Part shown: positions 17,874 through 25,549 of the stretch, piece by piece
How positions within the stretch are numbered: the first letter of the stretch is position 1
Layout: the number at the start of each line of letters is the position of its first letter
Source of the DNA: SG8-38 sp041576815
Lineage (GTDB): Bacteria > Myxococcota_A > Polyangia > Polyangiales > Houyiibacteriaceae
NCBI GenBank assembly: GCA_041576815.1
Contig: JBFGKE010000009.1
Span: 1 to 64,000, forward strand
Direction of reading: 5' to 3'
DNA: 64,000 nt
Notes under the pieces: generated by a model
What the model saw: only the letters and a program-made list of their open reading frames with translations
The model's database searches: none
What the model was told of the DNA's origin: nothing
Program-made: the position numbers and the translations under genes

Positions 17874-19002
17874 ACGCATTCTCTTTTTGACGGGCACGCG
17901 CGCGGACTTCGGAAAGCTAAAGCCGCTCATGCACGCGGTCGACCGGCACCCGGGCTTCGACTGCCAGATCTTCGTGACGGGCATGCACATGATGCGCCGC
18001 TATGGCTACACGGTCGAAGAGGTGCGCAAAGCCGGCTTCACCGACCTTCACCTCTTCATGAACCAAATCGAGGGCGAGTCGATGGAGCTCGTGCTCTCGA
18101 ATACGATCGTGGGGCTTTCGCGCTTCGTGCACGAAGACCCACCGGACCTGCTCGTCGTGCACGGCGATCGTGTGGAAGCGCTCGCAGGCGCCATCGTCGG
18201 CTCGATTCGGAACGTGCTCACGGCACACATCGAAGGCGGCGAGCACTCGGGCACGATCGACGGTCTGATCCGGCACTCGGTGTCCAAGATGAGCCACATC
18301 CACTTCGTCGCGAACGAGTCGGCATCGAACGTACTCCGTCAGCTCGGCGAGTCACCGGCGAGCATTTATCCGATCGGCTCCCCAGACATCGACGTGATGC
18401 TTTCCGACGAGCTACCCACCCTCGACGCCGCCAAGCGCCGCTACGACGTCGCGCTCGACCGATATGGCATCGTGCTGTTCCACCCCGTCACGAGCGAGCT
18501 GGCCCAGACGCGCGAGCATGCCAAAGCGCTGGTCGATGCCGTTCTCGGCGTCGAGCACCCTTGCCTCGTCGTCTATCCGAACAACGACGAGGGCTCCGAG
18601 GACATCTTTCGCGAGTACGCGCGCTTCGATGGGTTGCCCCGGATTCGGATGTTTCCGTCGATTCGCTTCGAGTACTTCCTGAGCCTCCTGCGTGGCGCGG
18701 ACTTCATCGTCGGCAACTCGAGCGCGGGGATTCGCGAAGCGCCCGTCTACGGCGTGCCTACGGTCAACGTCGGCTCGCGGCAGCGCGGCCGGTTCCAGCA
18801 CGACACGATCACCGACGTCGCGCCCGACGCCGATGCGATCGCCAACGCCATCCGCCAGGCTCTGGCGCGCGCCGAGCGCGTGCCGTCGCAGCACTTCGGA
18901 GACGGCCAAAGCGCGAAACGTTTCGTCCAGGCCCTCGAAGACGGCCGGCTCTGGACGACGCCGACCCAGAAGGAAATGCTGGAGCTTCGCGCCCATGGCT
19001 GA
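17863..19002 (+). CDS. neuC: UDP-N-acetylglucosamine 2-epimerase (hydrolysing)
   Basis: A 379-residue GT-B-fold epimerase of the NeuC type: releases ManNAc (or a modified mannosamine) and UDP from UDP-GlcNAc, supplying the NeuB substrate. Signature strings are LFLTGTRADFGKLKPL, DLLVVHGDRVEALAGA, AHIEGGEHSGTIDG, the GSP phosphate-binding turn and FIVGNSSAGIREAPVYGVPTVNVG. The GTG at 17863 overlaps the end of neuB by 11 nt, and the 3' end overlaps neuA by 8 nt, so all three are translationally coupled. Confidence 0.92.
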   Translation: MASRRILFLTGTRADFGKLKPLMHAVDRHPGFDCQIFVTGMHMMRRYGYTVEEVRKAGFTDLHLFMNQIEGESMELVLSNTIVGLSRFVHEDPPDLLVVHGDRVEALAGAIVGSIRNVLTAHIEGGEHSGTIDGLIRHSVSKMSHIHFVANESASNVLRQLGESPASIYPIGSPDIDVMLSDELPTLDAAKRRYDVALDRYGIVLFHPVTSELAQTREHAKALVDAVLGVEHPCLVVYPNNDEGSEDIFREYARFDGLPRIRMFPSIRFEYFLSLLRGADFIVGNSSAGIREAPVYGVPTVNVGSRQRGRFQHDTITDVAPDADAIANAIRQALARAERVPSQHFGDGQSAKRFVQALEDGRLWTTPTQKEMLELRAHG

Positions 19003-19681
19003 CACTGTGGCGCTGATTCCGGCGCGCGGCGGCTCGAAGGGCCTTCCGCGAAAGAACGTCACCGACCTCGGCGGAAAGCCGCTCATCGCGTGGACGATCG
19101 AAGCCGCTTTGGACGCGGAGACCCTGAGCCGGGTCTTCGTCAGCACCGAGGACGCAGAGATCGCAGAGGTCGCGGCACGACATGGCGCAAGCATCATCGA
19201 TCGTCCCAAAGCGCTTGCAGGCGACGAGGCGCGCACCGAGGACGTGGTGCTCCACGCGCTCGGTCACCTCGACTCCGGGGGTGAAGTCGAAGAGCACTTC
19301 GCCTTGCTGCAGCCCACGTCGCCCCTGCGAACGGCGAGGCACATCGACGAGCTGATCCGCGACGCACTTCACGCGGGGGCGCGATGCGGGTGGAGTGTCA
19401 CCCCCGCGGAGCATCACCCATGGAAGATGCTCGTGAAAATGGGCGGCGTGCTCGAGCCGCTCTCGGACGTGAAGTATCTCAGCGCACCGCGCCAGGCGCT
19501 CCCGCCCGCCTATCGGCAAAACGGCGCGATCTACTGGTTGGCCTGCGATCTCTTCAAGAAGGATCGGACCTTCTTCGTGCCGCCCGTGCACGCATACGAA
19601 ATGACCGCCGAGGCCAGCGTCGACATCGACACCGCCGAGGACTTGCAGCGCTGCCAAACGCTTCTAGAAGGGCGGACCTGA
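18995..19681 (+). CDS. neuA: CMP-nonulosonic acid cytidylyltransferase
   Basis: A 228-residue cytidylyltransferase that activates the NeuB product as a CMP-sugar for transfer. The CTP-binding N-terminus is LIPARGGSKGLPRKNVTDLGGKPLIAWT; FALLQPTSPLRTARHID and the acidic VDIDTAEDL near the end complete the family signature. It lacks the extra C-terminal esterase domain of some bacterial NeuA proteins. The ATG at 18995 overlaps the neuC 3' end, and its stop overlaps the methyltransferase start as TGATG. A sialyltransferase-type enzyme using the CMP-sugar is not obvious nearby; the KpsS-like protein at 20338-21798 is the most likely candidate. Confidence 0.93.
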   Translation: MADTVALIPARGGSKGLPRKNVTDLGGKPLIAWTIEAALDAETLSRVFVSTEDAEIAEVAARHGASIIDRPKALAGDEARTEDVVLHALGHLDSGGEVEEHFALLQPTSPLRTARHIDELIRDALHAGARCGWSVTPAEHHPWKMLVKMGGVLEPLSDVKYLSAPRQALPPAYRQNGAIYWLACDLFKKDRTFFVPPVHAYEMTAEASVDIDTAEDLQRCQTLLEGRT

Positions 19682-20364
19682 TGCCAGAGCCCGACTTCGA
19701 CTTTCCGTCCTTCGACGAGATCTTCGACGACGAGAATCGGTTTCTCCTCTACGCGCACCCCTCGAGAATGGCGAAGCTTCTCGCCCACCTCGAAGCCTAC
19801 CAGCGGGTCTTCGACGTCCCCGGCGCCATCGTCGAGTGCGGGGTTTTCAAGGGTGCGTCCTTCGTGACCCTCGCGACTTTCAGAAAGCTGGTCGATCCAA
19901 TGCACGGTCGCCAGCTCATCGGCTTCGATACGTTTTCGGAATTCCCGACCACGGAGTTCGGCCCCGACGTCGCCAAGCGGGAAGCGTTCATTCAGGAAGC
20001 TGGGTCGCAGAGCATCGGCAAAGACGAGCTCTACGCGGTCCTCGACCGAAAGGGCCTCGCAGGCGAGGTCGACTTGGTGGCCGGCGACATCACCGAAACC
20101 CTCCCCGCCTACGTGGACGCGCATCCCGAGCTCCAAATCGCGCTCCTGAACCTCGACACCGACATCTACGAGCCCGCCAAGGTGATCCTCGAGCAGCTCT
20201 GGCCGCGCATGTCGCCCGGCGGCATCGTGATGCTCGACGACTACGGCGTGTTCGAAGGCGAGACCAAAGCCGTCGACGAGTACTTTGCAGGACAGTCGAT
20301 TGCGATCGAAGAGCTCCCGTATCGAACGACGCCCCGGCTATTGACGAAGCCGCGGCTGGGCTGA
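19681..20364 (+). CDS. TylF/MycF-type O-methyltransferase
   Basis: A 227-residue SAM-dependent methyltransferase of the macrocin O-methyltransferase (TylF) family. The SAM site is GAIVECGVFKGASFVTLATF, with IGFDTFSEFP and the metal-binding acidic residues in LLNLDTDIYEPAKVILEQLWPRM and MLDDYGV. Relatives methylate hydroxyls on deoxysugars. Coupled to the neuBCA-like genes by TGATG, it probably methylates a sugar of the same glycan. Its last 27 nt overlap the convergent KpsS-like gene. Confidence 0.85.
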   Translation: MPEPDFDFPSFDEIFDDENRFLLYAHPSRMAKLLAHLEAYQRVFDVPGAIVECGVFKGASFVTLATFRKLVDPMHGRQLIGFDTFSEFPTTEFGPDVAKREAFIQEAGSQSIGKDELYAVLDRKGLAGEVDLVAGDITETLPAYVDAHPELQIALLNLDTDIYEPAKVILEQLWPRMSPGGIVMLDDYGVFEGETKAVDEYFAGQSIAIEELPYRTTPRLLTKPRLG

Positions 20365-21798
20365 ATCGGCTTCGGGCGCGGTCAGCCCGAGACCCCAGGC
20401 GAGCGCGTCGGCCATGTGTCGAACGTTGTCCGCCTCCAACACGTGCTCGAACGTCCCCGGGTTCGCCATGAAGCCGGGCTTCGAGGTCTGCTGAATCGCC
20501 GAGACGAGCTTGAGCAGCTCTTCCTCGTCGTGCTCGTGATGGTGGATCGCGTCGCGAAAGACATCGGCCCAGCGGTCCTTGGGTTGAAGGCCCGCGCGAT
20601 GGACGTCCGGGTACATGTTGTAGAAAACCTCGCCGAAGGTGACGACGGGCTTTCCGAACAGCAGCCCCTCCCAGCCCATCGTCCCGGTGATTACGGCGAT
20701 GGCCGCGGCATTTTGGATGAGAGACCACGTGTCGACGTCCGGCCCGAGCAGGCGGACGCCAAAAGTGTTTTTGATGTCCTTGTAGAAGCTCAACGGACGT
20801 CGGCCGCGGTTGGAGACGTGCTCTTTCACGTACAGCCGATGGCCCACCGGGAGGCTCTTGCTGATGTCTTCGATCAGCGAAACCTGGTCGAGGTAGTAGG
20901 GCGCCTGCACCAGGGTCGAGGCTTCGGGCTGAAAATGAATCGGGAAAAGCACGTAGGGCTCGCCCGCGACCGGCTGCTCGAAGAGGTCGAGAGCCGACGC
21001 GGCGTAGCTTCTCCCGAGACGGGTCGCGCGTCGAACGACCATCTTGGTCGGCGAGGTGAGTGTCGGGTTGCCCGCGTCGCGATAAAACCGCTGCGTCGTC
21101 GATACCCAGCGCCGGAGGTCGTCGCGATTCGCCACGGGTAGCTTTTTGCGAAGGTTCATCCCGGTCGGCTGCTCCGGCCGCTCGCGAAACGACGATACGA
21201 ACGACTCCGCCCGCTTCCTTTCCGCAGGAGTCAGCTCTCGTTCGCTCAAATCCCGGAACCTGTCTCGCGTCAGGTTCCAGTCTTGAAGCCCTGCGTTGTA
21301 GACCGAGAGCAGCCCGGGCATGCGCGCACCGGAAATGCGCCAGAAGGGGATTCGGCGGTCTCGCGCGACGACGTAGTGGATGTAGCTCGTCAAGCCCGAG
21401 ACGTCTTCGCTGAAGATGCAATCGGGCCGGTGCTCGTCGAAGCTGTTCTCGACGAGACGAAAGATCGCTTCGGTGAGCTGGAGGACTTGTTCGTACGACC
21501 GGCCCTCGAGCAGATGCCTCTCCGACCAGATCATGCGGTGGATCGGAACGCCGTAGCGCTGCTCGCGCATGCGAAGCGCGTCCATGTTTGGGCGCGGCGC
21601 ACCGTCGAGGCCCTCGAGCACGTCGCGGCTGAAGACGTGAAGCGGATCGTATCGAATGTCGGTCGCCCGAAGAAAGCTCTCCTGGTCTTCACCCCACACG
21701 AAGCCGCCGAACTCCGTGGCGCCGTAGCGGTCACGCATCTCCTGCATCAGCGGATGAAAAAGGCGCTCATGCACTGAAAAGAAGAGATAGAAACGCAT
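20338..21798 (-). CDS. Capsule polysaccharide synthesis protein (KpsS/LipB-like glycosyltransferase)
   Basis: A 486-residue soluble GT-B-like protein. The C-terminal half matches the capsule synthesis family (PF05159): LFPIHFQPEASTLVQAPYYLDQ, LYVKEHVSNRGRRPLSFYKDI and TGTMGWEGLLFGKPVVTFGEVFY. The N-terminal half (RFYLFFSVHERLFHPLMQEM) is a Rossmann domain. Family members include retaining Kdo transferases, but many relatives simply transfer other sugars, so Kdo is not implied. It could use the CMP-nonulosonate made by the adjacent convergent operon. Divergent from the next GT4 gene across only 22 bp. Confidence 0.76.
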   Translation of the reverse strand: MRFYLFFSVHERLFHPLMQEMRDRYGATEFGGFVWGEDQESFLRATDIRYDPLHVFSRDVLEGLDGAPRPNMDALRMREQRYGVPIHRMIWSERHLLEGRSYEQVLQLTEAIFRLVENSFDEHRPDCIFSEDVSGLTSYIHYVVARDRRIPFWRISGARMPGLLSVYNAGLQDWNLTRDRFRDLSERELTPAERKRAESFVSSFRERPEQPTGMNLRKKLPVANRDDLRRWVSTTQRFYRDAGNPTLTSPTKMVVRRATRLGRSYAASALDLFEQPVAGEPYVLFPIHFQPEASTLVQAPYYLDQVSLIEDISKSLPVGHRLYVKEHVSNRGRRPLSFYKDIKNTFGVRLLGPDVDTWSLIQNAAAIAVITGTMGWEGLLFGKPVVTFGEVFYNMYPDVHRAGLQPKDRWADVFRDAIHHHEHDEEELLKLVSAIQQTSKPGFMANPGTFEHVLEADNVRHMADALAWGLGLTAPEADSAQPRLRQ

Positions 21799-21820
21799 AC
21801 GCTGCTATACCCCCACGGGG

Positions 21821-22999
21821 ATGAGGATCGCGCAAGTTTTGTACCGGCGCTACCCTTCGCCGGTTCACGTCGGCGGCGGCGACGTGCGCTTCTGGCAGGA
21901 CCTGCGCTCGTTGACGGAGCTCGGACACGAGGTGCACGTCCTGGTCTGCAATCCCAACAACGAGCGGACCGAAGACCTGCTGCGAATCGCAGGGAGCGTG
22001 CATGCGCTGACCCCGACCGTGCCATCGAAAACCGATCCGAAGCACTGGCTCGGGCGGGCGTTCAACCCAGAAACCGCTGCCCTCGCCTTTCCGAACCTCA
22101 CCGGGCTCCAAACCCAGGCGCACGCCTGGCTCGCCGACCTCGATCCCGACCTGATCTGGGCCGAGGAGGCGCCCGCCGTGCGCGTGTGTCCGAACGGTGT
22201 TCCGCTCGTGCACAGCCACTTGGATTTCATGTTCAAGCTGCGCCCCGTTCGTCGCCGATCGTTTGGCAAGCGCCTCAGACGGCCCGACGCGCTGACGCCG
22301 GGCGCGCTTCGCAGGCTGGAGATCGATCTTTGCAGGCGCGCCGCGGTCACGATGTGCGCCTCGCAGTCCGAAGCCGACTACCTCGCCGACCTCGGCATGG
22401 AAGCGCTCTACCTTCCGGTGGTCGGCGAGACGACCCCCGCGCCCGACTTCCAGCGCCTCTCGCCGGGCAGGCTTTTTCTGTTCGGCAACCCCAACACCGC
22501 GATGCGCGCGGCGCGCCAAAACCTCCAGCACGAAATCTGGCCTCTGGTCGAGCAGCAAGGCCTTCGGCTCTCCTGGCACCAGCTCGGCAAGACCCCGCGA
22601 CCGGGCGCCGATCCGTCTTGGCCCTGGGTCGAAGAGAATTTCACCGTGCATGGATTCGTGCCCGACCTCGGCACGCTATTCCTCCCCGGAGACGCTTCGA
22701 TCATGCCCTACCCGTTCGACACGGGCGGTCGGGCGAAGTTCGCCGTTAGCGCAGGCTACGGCGTGATCAACGTCGCCTACGAGGAGACGTTCAAGTGCGC
22801 CAGCGAGTTCACGCACGGTGAGGATTGCCTCGCGGCGAGGTCGGCCGAACACTTCGTTGAATTGGTGCGCGACCTCTGCTCTGATAGGGCCATGAGGCGC
22901 CGCCTGGCGGAGGGGTCGCGAGCCGTCTACGAGCGCCATCACACGATGGAGTCTCAGCTGCCGCACTACGAGCGCATTCTCGACACCGCCCTGCGATGA
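21821..22999 (+). CDS. GT4-type glycosyltransferase
   Basis: A 392-residue GT-B glycosyltransferase. The N-terminal acceptor domain has YRRYPSPVHVGGGDVRFWQDLRSL, a glycine-rich loop typical of GT4; the C-terminal donor domain shows a PYPFDTGGRAKFAVSAGYGVINVAYEE nucleotide-sugar site with the EX7E-like acidic position. No membrane helices. The ATG at 21821 has a GGGG just upstream. Its stop overlaps the O-antigen ligase start as ATGA (22996-22999), so the two are coupled. The sugar transferred is unknown. Confidence 0.82.
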   Translation: MRIAQVLYRRYPSPVHVGGGDVRFWQDLRSLTELGHEVHVLVCNPNNERTEDLLRIAGSVHALTPTVPSKTDPKHWLGRAFNPETAALAFPNLTGLQTQAHAWLADLDPDLIWAEEAPAVRVCPNGVPLVHSHLDFMFKLRPVRRRSFGKRLRRPDALTPGALRRLEIDLCRRAAVTMCASQSEADYLADLGMEALYLPVVGETTPAPDFQRLSPGRLFLFGNPNTAMRAARQNLQHEIWPLVEQQGLRLSWHQLGKTPRPGADPSWPWVEENFTVHGFVPDLGTLFLPGDASIMPYPFDTGGRAKFAVSAGYGVINVAYEETFKCASEFTHGEDCLAARSAEHFVELVRDLCSDRAMRRRLAEGSRAVYERHHTMESQLPHYERILDTALR

Positions 23000-25497
23000 A
23001 TTTCGAACGAAGCGCAAGCGAACGCCCGAGCTCGAGACGTGCCGGTCCTTCGATCCCCGGACCGATCGTTCAGCCGGCGATGATCCCGATGGTCGCGGTG
23101 CTCGTCGTAGCGCCCCAGCTCCTGGGCGGGGTCTTTCCTTGGGCGGTTGCGTTGATCTGCCTCATGGCGGGCGCAGCCGGCGTGCTTGCAAGCCGGCACA
23201 TCGAGATCATCAGCCACAAGCGCCAAGAAGCCAAGCTACTCGATTGGGCGATGGTCGTCGTGCTCGGATGGACCGGGCTTCAGCTGCTGCCGCTCCCGTC
23301 GGGCCTCGTTGGGCTTCTAGTTCCCGAATCGGTCGACGCGTGGCGGGCCAACGCGCTCCTCTACGGCGAGGAGCCGCGCTCGTGGATCCCGCTATCCCTC
23401 GACCCCGGGGCGACCCGGCTCGAGCTCGCCAAGGGCAGCGCGATCGTGACGGTGTTCCTGACGTCGCGGGTTTTCGCGGCCTCGCATCAGCGGCGGCGCG
23501 TGCTCAAGGCCGTGGCTGCAAGCGCAATTCTCATGGCGCTCGTCGCGTTCTCGCACAAGCTCGCGGGTGCGACGCGCGTCTTCGGCATGTACGAGCCCGT
23601 CTACGCGAGCACGCGTCTCCTGGCGCCGTTGATGAACGAAAACCACCTCGGCGGCTTCATGGTGCTGGCCTCGCCGATTCTGATCGGGCTCACGATGGAC
23701 GCCAAAACGCCGGAACACCGAATCGCCTGGGGCCTCGGTGGCATCGTGGTCGCACTGGCAGGCGTGCTGTCGTTCTCGCGTGGGGCGATACTCGCGCTCG
23801 CGATTGGAAGTGCGGTTTTCATCGGAGCCTACGCGGCGCGCGTCGGCCAGAGCCGCCGTTCGCTGCTTCGGAGCCGAACCGTGCCCATTCTCGCGGTCGG
23901 CGCGCTGGCGATCGCGCTCACGGCGATCGCACTCGGAGGAAGCGACCTCGCGCGCGAGCTGAGTCACCGCCACAACATTGCCCCCAAGTTCGACGCTGCA
24001 GCCGCCGCCATTCCGGTAATCGCGAGCCATCCGATCGCAGGTGTTGGAAGGGGCGGCTTTGCGGCTGCGTTCGTCGGCGAGCAGGGTACGGAAAAGCGCT
24101 TCTACCATCCGGAGAACATCCTGGTGCAGTGGATGTCCGAGTGGGGCATTCCGGTCGCGGTCGCTTTGTTGATCATCATCGTCTGGTCGATCGGCCGCGG
24201 TTTCAAGTTGAGACGGAGTTACTCGCATCTAGGAGGCCTCGCAGGGCTGGTGGCGATCGGCATTCAACAGCTGGCGGATTTCTCGCTCGAAGTGCTTGGT
24301 GTCGCGGTTGCGGCAGCCGCCGTGTTGGGATCGGTGGGCGACTCGGTGCGCGTGCGCTTCGAGTTTCCGCTGCGAAAGCTGTGCTTGGGTGTGGCGGCTC
24401 TGTGTTTTTTGGGAGCCATTGCGGCCGCCTCCCTCCACGGCCGCGACGTCTTCAGCCTCGAGCGCAAGGCGCAGGAGGCGCTTGCGCAGAACGACCACGA
24501 AGAAGCGCGCAGGCTCGCAGACGTAGGGCTGGCGCTTCACCCGTCGGAACCGATCTTCGTGCTCACGGGCGCCGAGGTTGCGCTTCGCGAGCGCGACCGG
24601 TCGGCTGGACGCTGGATCAACCGCGCCCAAGAAGCCGCGCCGCTTTGGAACGCTCCACATCTCTTGGCAGCGCGGTGGCTCTTTGCCTACGGCCAGCTCG
24701 ACCAGGCGCTGATCGAGATTCGCGAGGCCGAGGCGCTGGTGCCGGGGAGTGCTCGCACCACGATTTGCTCGCTGCTAAGGGCGCGCGAAGACGCCACCAT
24801 CGCGCTTCGGGCGGCACCAAAGGGACCTGCGGGCGCGGAGCTCCTCGACCGGGCCGCGCAGTGCCTGCCGCTTCGGTCGCCGGTCGCGATCGAGATCGAC
24901 GAGAAAGCCCGGGAGATCGATCCATACCTCGTGGGTCCCGCAGGGCGCCAAGCGCGCCGGCTCCTCGCCCAAAAGCAACCTCTCGAAGCCGTGGATCTGC
25001 TTCGACGTTTGCCCAAGCTCGACGTCGACGCACAGAGGCTTCTCGCCGAGGCTTACCTACAAGCAGGAGACGCCGCGTCGGCCGCTCGCACGATTGCGCC
25101 GCTTCTCAGCCGTCGAAAGGTGCCGTCCAACGTGCTCAAGACCGCCGCTGCAGTTTACATGGCGACGGGCAACGAGAAGGAGGTCCAAGCGACCCTTTCG
25201 CGATTGCGCGCGCAGGCCGCCGGCAAGACCAAGTCGCTCGCGAACGTCGAGTTCTTTCTCGGTGAGCTCTACGAAACCCACCGCCGATACCCGCTGGCGC
25301 TCGAAGCCTACGAGGATTCCAACCGCGCCGAGGAGTCGCGAAAGGCGCTCGTCGCAATCGCGCGGGTCGCCGACGCGATGGGCAACCGCGAGCGCGCCCT
25401 CCTCACCTATCGTCGTCTCTGCCGTTTCGACGGAGGGAAGGGCTCTGCCTGCGCATCTGCCCAGGACCTCGCAAAGCCTGTCGAACCGTGGCCTTAG
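22996..25497 (+). CDS. O-antigen ligase-family membrane protein with C-terminal TPR domain
   Basis: An 833-residue protein. The N-terminal 450 residues hold about ten to twelve membrane helices with the Wzy/WaaL signatures NENHLGGFMVLASP and LSFSRGAILALAIG and a periplasmic loop ending in GRGGFAAAFVGEQGT and YHPENILVQWMSEWG. The C-terminal 370 residues are alpha-helical and repeat-rich (DHEEARRLADVGLALHP, DQALIEIREAEALVPG, QRLLAEAYLQAGDAAS), consistent with TPRs facing the periplasm. It may ligate the finished glycan to a lipid or protein acceptor, or help polymerise it. The TPR tail could dock the secretion machinery. It overlaps the GT4 gene by ATGA. Confidence 0.84.
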   Translation: MNFERSASERPSSRRAGPSIPGPIVQPAMIPMVAVLVVAPQLLGGVFPWAVALICLMAGAAGVLASRHIEIISHKRQEAKLLDWAMVVVLGWTGLQLLPLPSGLVGLLVPESVDAWRANALLYGEEPRSWIPLSLDPGATRLELAKGSAIVTVFLTSRVFAASHQRRRVLKAVAASAILMALVAFSHKLAGATRVFGMYEPVYASTRLLAPLMNENHLGGFMVLASPILIGLTMDAKTPEHRIAWGLGGIVVALAGVLSFSRGAILALAIGSAVFIGAYAARVGQSRRSLLRSRTVPILAVGALAIALTAIALGGSDLARELSHRHNIAPKFDAAAAAIPVIASHPIAGVGRGGFAAAFVGEQGTEKRFYHPENILVQWMSEWGIPVAVALLIIIVWSIGRGFKLRRSYSHLGGLAGLVAIGIQQLADFSLEVLGVAVAAAAVLGSVGDSVRVRFEFPLRKLCLGVAALCFLGAIAAASLHGRDVFSLERKAQEALAQNDHEEARRLADVGLALHPSEPIFVLTGAEVALRERDRSAGRWINRAQEAAPLWNAPHLLAARWLFAYGQLDQALIEIREAEALVPGSARTTICSLLRAREDATIALRAAPKGPAGAELLDRAAQCLPLRSPVAIEIDEKAREIDPYLVGPAGRQARRLLAQKQPLEAVDLLRRLPKLDVDAQRLLAEAYLQAGDAASAARTIAPLLSRRKVPSNVLKTAAAVYMATGNEKEVQATLSRLRAQAAGKTKSLANVEFFLGELYETHRRYPLALEAYEDSNRAEESRKALVAIARVADAMGNRERALLTYRRLCRFDGGKGSACASAQDLAKPVEPWP

Positions 25498-25536
25498 CCG
25501 GCCGCGCTTGACGGGGGCACAGCGATGGGAAACGCT

Positions 25537-25542
25537 GAGGAG
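25537..25542 (+). promoter_or_regulatory. Ribosome binding site deciding the GTG start of the Wzc-like gene
   Basis: GAGGAG lies 7 nt before the GTG at 25550. The same frame stays open upstream for about 450 nt, but there it only shadows the O-antigen ligase gene, so this site fixes the real start. Confidence 0.7.
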
Positions 25543-25549
25543 CGGGGTA

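Noticed and set aside
20338..21798. Calling the KpsS-like protein a Kdo transferase
   Set aside because: No Kdo synthesis or kpsC/kpsF gene is present; only the broad capsule-synthesis family can be supported.
25094..25549. Upstream extension of the Wzc-like gene
   Set aside because: It overlaps the O-antigen ligase in another frame, is Arg/Pro/Ser-rich and lacks a ribosome site; GTG 25550 has GAGGAG at good spacing.
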